NCBI GenBank assembly: GCA_023229065.1
Contig: JALNZZ010000096.1
Location: 1 to 7,929 of the forward strand
Origin: Porticoccaceae bacterium
GTDB lineage: Bacteria; Pseudomonadota; Gammaproteobacteria; Pseudomonadales; Porticoccaceae
Direction: 5' to 3'
DNA: 7,929 nt
Shown here: in pieces, positions 6,524 to 7,929 of the stretch
Numbering within the stretch: position 1 is the first letter of the stretch
Layout: each line of letters starts with the position of its first letter
Position numbers and translations under genes: made by a program
Notes under the pieces: generated by a model
The model's input: only the letters and a program-made list of their open reading frames with translations
Told to the model about the DNA's origin: nothing
Database searches by the model: none

Positions 6524-7798
6524 TCAATCCCAGATAACGTGCAACTGATGCGGGCCGCGCAATTGGGCACCGGTGATCTCGGGGGCAGGCTTCGACGGAT
6601 CGAGCCGTATATTAGGCATCATGTCCAGTACAGCATTGAGCGCGCAGTTGATTTCCGTCTTGGCCACGAACTGACCGATACACATATGGGGGCCGAAACC
6701 AAAACCGAACGAGGGACGCGGACGACGGTCAATATCAAACACGTCGGCATTCTCATAGACGTCTTCATCGCGGTTGGCGGAGCTGACGATGCAGGAGACC
6801 ATCGCGCCCTTTGGAATCTTGACGCCACGAATCTCGGTGTCCTCTGCGGCCTGGCGAACCTTGAATGTCGCTACCGGTTCATAGCGAATGGACTCATCGA
6901 TGGCCTTGTTGACCAGATTGCGATCATTGCGCACGCGCTCCAGCAACTCGGGATTCTCAAGCAACAACGTCATCAGGGTCCCAAAAGTACGCGTGGTGGT
7001 TTCCCCAGCGGCCGGTAACAATGAGCGCACAAATGTAGTAATTTCGTGATCATCCAACGAGCGACCCTCATATTCAGCCTGGATGAGACGACTGATCAGA
7101 TCATCGCCTGAGCCACCCTCGGCGCGACGCTCAGCGACGACCAGCTTGATGGCGTCATAGAGCGCACCCACCGCTTCCATCGCTGCCTTCTTGGCTGCCT
7201 GAGCCTTGGCCGGGTCAACCTGCGGCCCGGCCAGAATGGCTAGCGCCCAGGCGGCGTACTGTTTGATTTTTTCAGGTTGATCGCTGGGGAAGCCAATCAA
7301 CGAATAAATCACCCTGATGGGAAAATACAGAGCGAAGTCCATCAGATCCGCCTTCTTCTGCGGAACCAGGGGCTTAATGAATTCTTCCCGGATGACCCCG
7401 TCTATGCGATCCTCTTTCCAGCGATTGACCGTATCCGGCATGAATACTGGCTGCAGCAGATTACGCATGTTCCTGTGCTGCTCACCGTCCATTGCTGTAA
7501 GGATCAATCCGTCGAAGAACGCACCCAGACCTTCAGCGATAAATCCGCTGGTAAATTGTGAAGCATCTCGCATTACCTGCATGACATCGTCATATTTGAA
7601 CAGCGTGAAGCACGGGCGATTCGGATCCACCCCCGCTATAGACGGCACCCCCAACTGCTCCATGAAATTACCTTCCATGACAGGGTTGGTTTTCCGCATC
7701 TCCGCGTAAACAGCGTGAAGGTCGATATCGCTACCTTGATAATTGCTTGCCACATCGGCAAACACCTTCTCCAGCTCGTTTTTGGGCGCATTGGACAT
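6524..7798 (-). CDS. Cytochrome P450, soluble bacterial type
   Basis: This 424-residue heme monooxygenase has no membrane segment, so it should be cytoplasmic and depend on a ferredoxin and reductase; neither is in the window. Seen: C-helix DGEQHRNMRNLLQPVF (104-119, with His108 and Arg112), I-helix oxygen-activation motif AAGETTT (263-269, with Glu266 and Thr267), ExxR as ESIR (302-305), and the heme loop FGFGPHMCIG (366-375) with the proximal ligand Cys373. Every hallmark is intact, so it should be functional. The acidic residue before the I-helix threonine is Glu rather than the common Asp, an accepted variant. It probably hydroxylates a hydrophobic substrate at an unactivated carbon, feeding the beta-oxidation genes downstream. 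I cannot assign a CYP family. The start is supported by AGGGAG (7805-7810), six bases before the ATG. It appears to be the last or only gene of its own transcript, because the terminator follows it directly. Confidence 0.95.
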   Translation of the reverse strand: MSNAPKNELEKVFADVASNYQGSDIDLHAVYAEMRKTNPVMEGNFMEQLGVPSIAGVDPNRPCFTLFKYDDVMQVMRDASQFTSGFIAEGLGAFFDGLILTAMDGEQHRNMRNLLQPVFMPDTVNRWKEDRIDGVIREEFIKPLVPQKKADLMDFALYFPIRVIYSLIGFPSDQPEKIKQYAAWALAILAGPQVDPAKAQAAKKAAMEAVGALYDAIKLVVAERRAEGGSGDDLISRLIQAEYEGRSLDDHEITTFVRSLLPAAGETTTRTFGTLMTLLLENPELLERVRNDRNLVNKAIDESIRYEPVATFKVRQAAEDTEIRGVKIPKGAMVSCIVSSANRDEDVYENADVFDIDRRPRPSFGFGFGPHMCIGQFVAKTEINCALNAVLDMMPNIRLDPSKPAPEITGAQLRGPHQLHVIWD

Positions 7799-7929
7799 GA
7801 TCGTCTCCCTTTAATATTCTATTAATTTTGTCAGGCTAGCTACAGGGCCTGAAGTTCGGTCGCTGACTAAAGCTTAAGCTCCGCGGCAGCGTAATTGAAC
7901 CCTTTTAAATATTTTGATTAACTTCCATC
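7799..7929. other. Non-coding region upstream of the P450 gene
   Basis: These 131 bases to the window edge hold no supported gene. They are AT-rich at both ends and contain the ribosome binding site, the palindrome at 7811-7825 and a 10-bp palindrome AGCTTAAGCT at 7871-7880. A P450 promoter is expected here, but I could not find a convincing -35/-10 pair. Confidence 0.5.
7811..7825. promoter_or_regulatory. Short palindrome just upstream of the P450 gene
   Basis: TTAATA and TATTAA arms (6 bp each) flank a 3-base centre, immediately before the P450 ribosome binding site. The position would suit a repressor site near the transcription start. The sequence is only A/T in its arms, so chance is a real possibility. 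It does not resemble the inverted repeat at 6358-6393. Confidence 0.25.

Noticed and set aside
6335..7018. Plus-strand open frame of 227 residues opposite the P450 3' end
   Set aside because: It runs through the terminator and then antisense to the P450 heme and I-helix regions. No domain is recognisable.
1..7929. CRISPR arrays, tRNA or rRNA genes, insertion sequences, attachment sites
   Set aside because: I saw no regularly spaced repeats, no cloverleaf or rRNA-like stretch, and no transposase or integrase frame or flanking terminal repeats.

Overview
All seven genes that I can support lie on the minus strand and read from the right-hand end of the window towards base 1. Moderate GC content, purine-rich Shine-Dalgarno sites and a bacterial-style terminator indicate a bacterium. 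The gene types (several acyl-CoA dehydrogenases, a crotonase, a soluble P450 and a PF04909 amidohydrolase) suit a catabolically versatile proteobacterium, perhaps a gammaproteobacterium. The taxonomic guess is weak, because no rRNA or other marker is present.

There appear to be two transcription units. The first is a cytochrome P450 (6524-7798), closed by a Rho-independent terminator at 6468-6499. The second begins in the AT-rich gap after that terminator and runs amidohydrolase (4995-6302), acyl-CoA dehydrogenase A (3764-4915), acyl-CoA dehydrogenase B (2706-3764), enoyl-CoA hydratase/isomerase-family protein (1894-2694), acyl-CoA dehydrogenase C (744-1868), then a secreted Cache-domain protein (1-686) cut by the window edge. 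Gaps inside the second unit are short: 79 bases, a 1-base stop/start overlap, 11, 25 and 57 bases. No terminator is visible between them.

The likely theme is degradation of a hydrophobic or cyclic carboxylic acid, such as a steroid, terpenoid or branched acid. The P450 would hydroxylate the substrate, the dehydrogenases and the crotonase would carry out beta-oxidation-like steps on a CoA thioester, and the amidohydrolase would do a hydrolytic or decarboxylating step. The substrate cannot be read from the sequence. No CoA ligase, thiolase, ferredoxin or ferredoxin reductase is in the window, so the pathway is incomplete here.

The most interesting points are these. Dehydrogenases A and B are translationally coupled and have complementary defects, which suggests one heteromeric enzyme. 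The crotonase lacks both classical catalytic glutamates. A 9-bp perfect inverted repeat sits in the probable promoter of the second unit. A Cache sensor-type protein, apparently exported, lies at the end of a catabolic operon.
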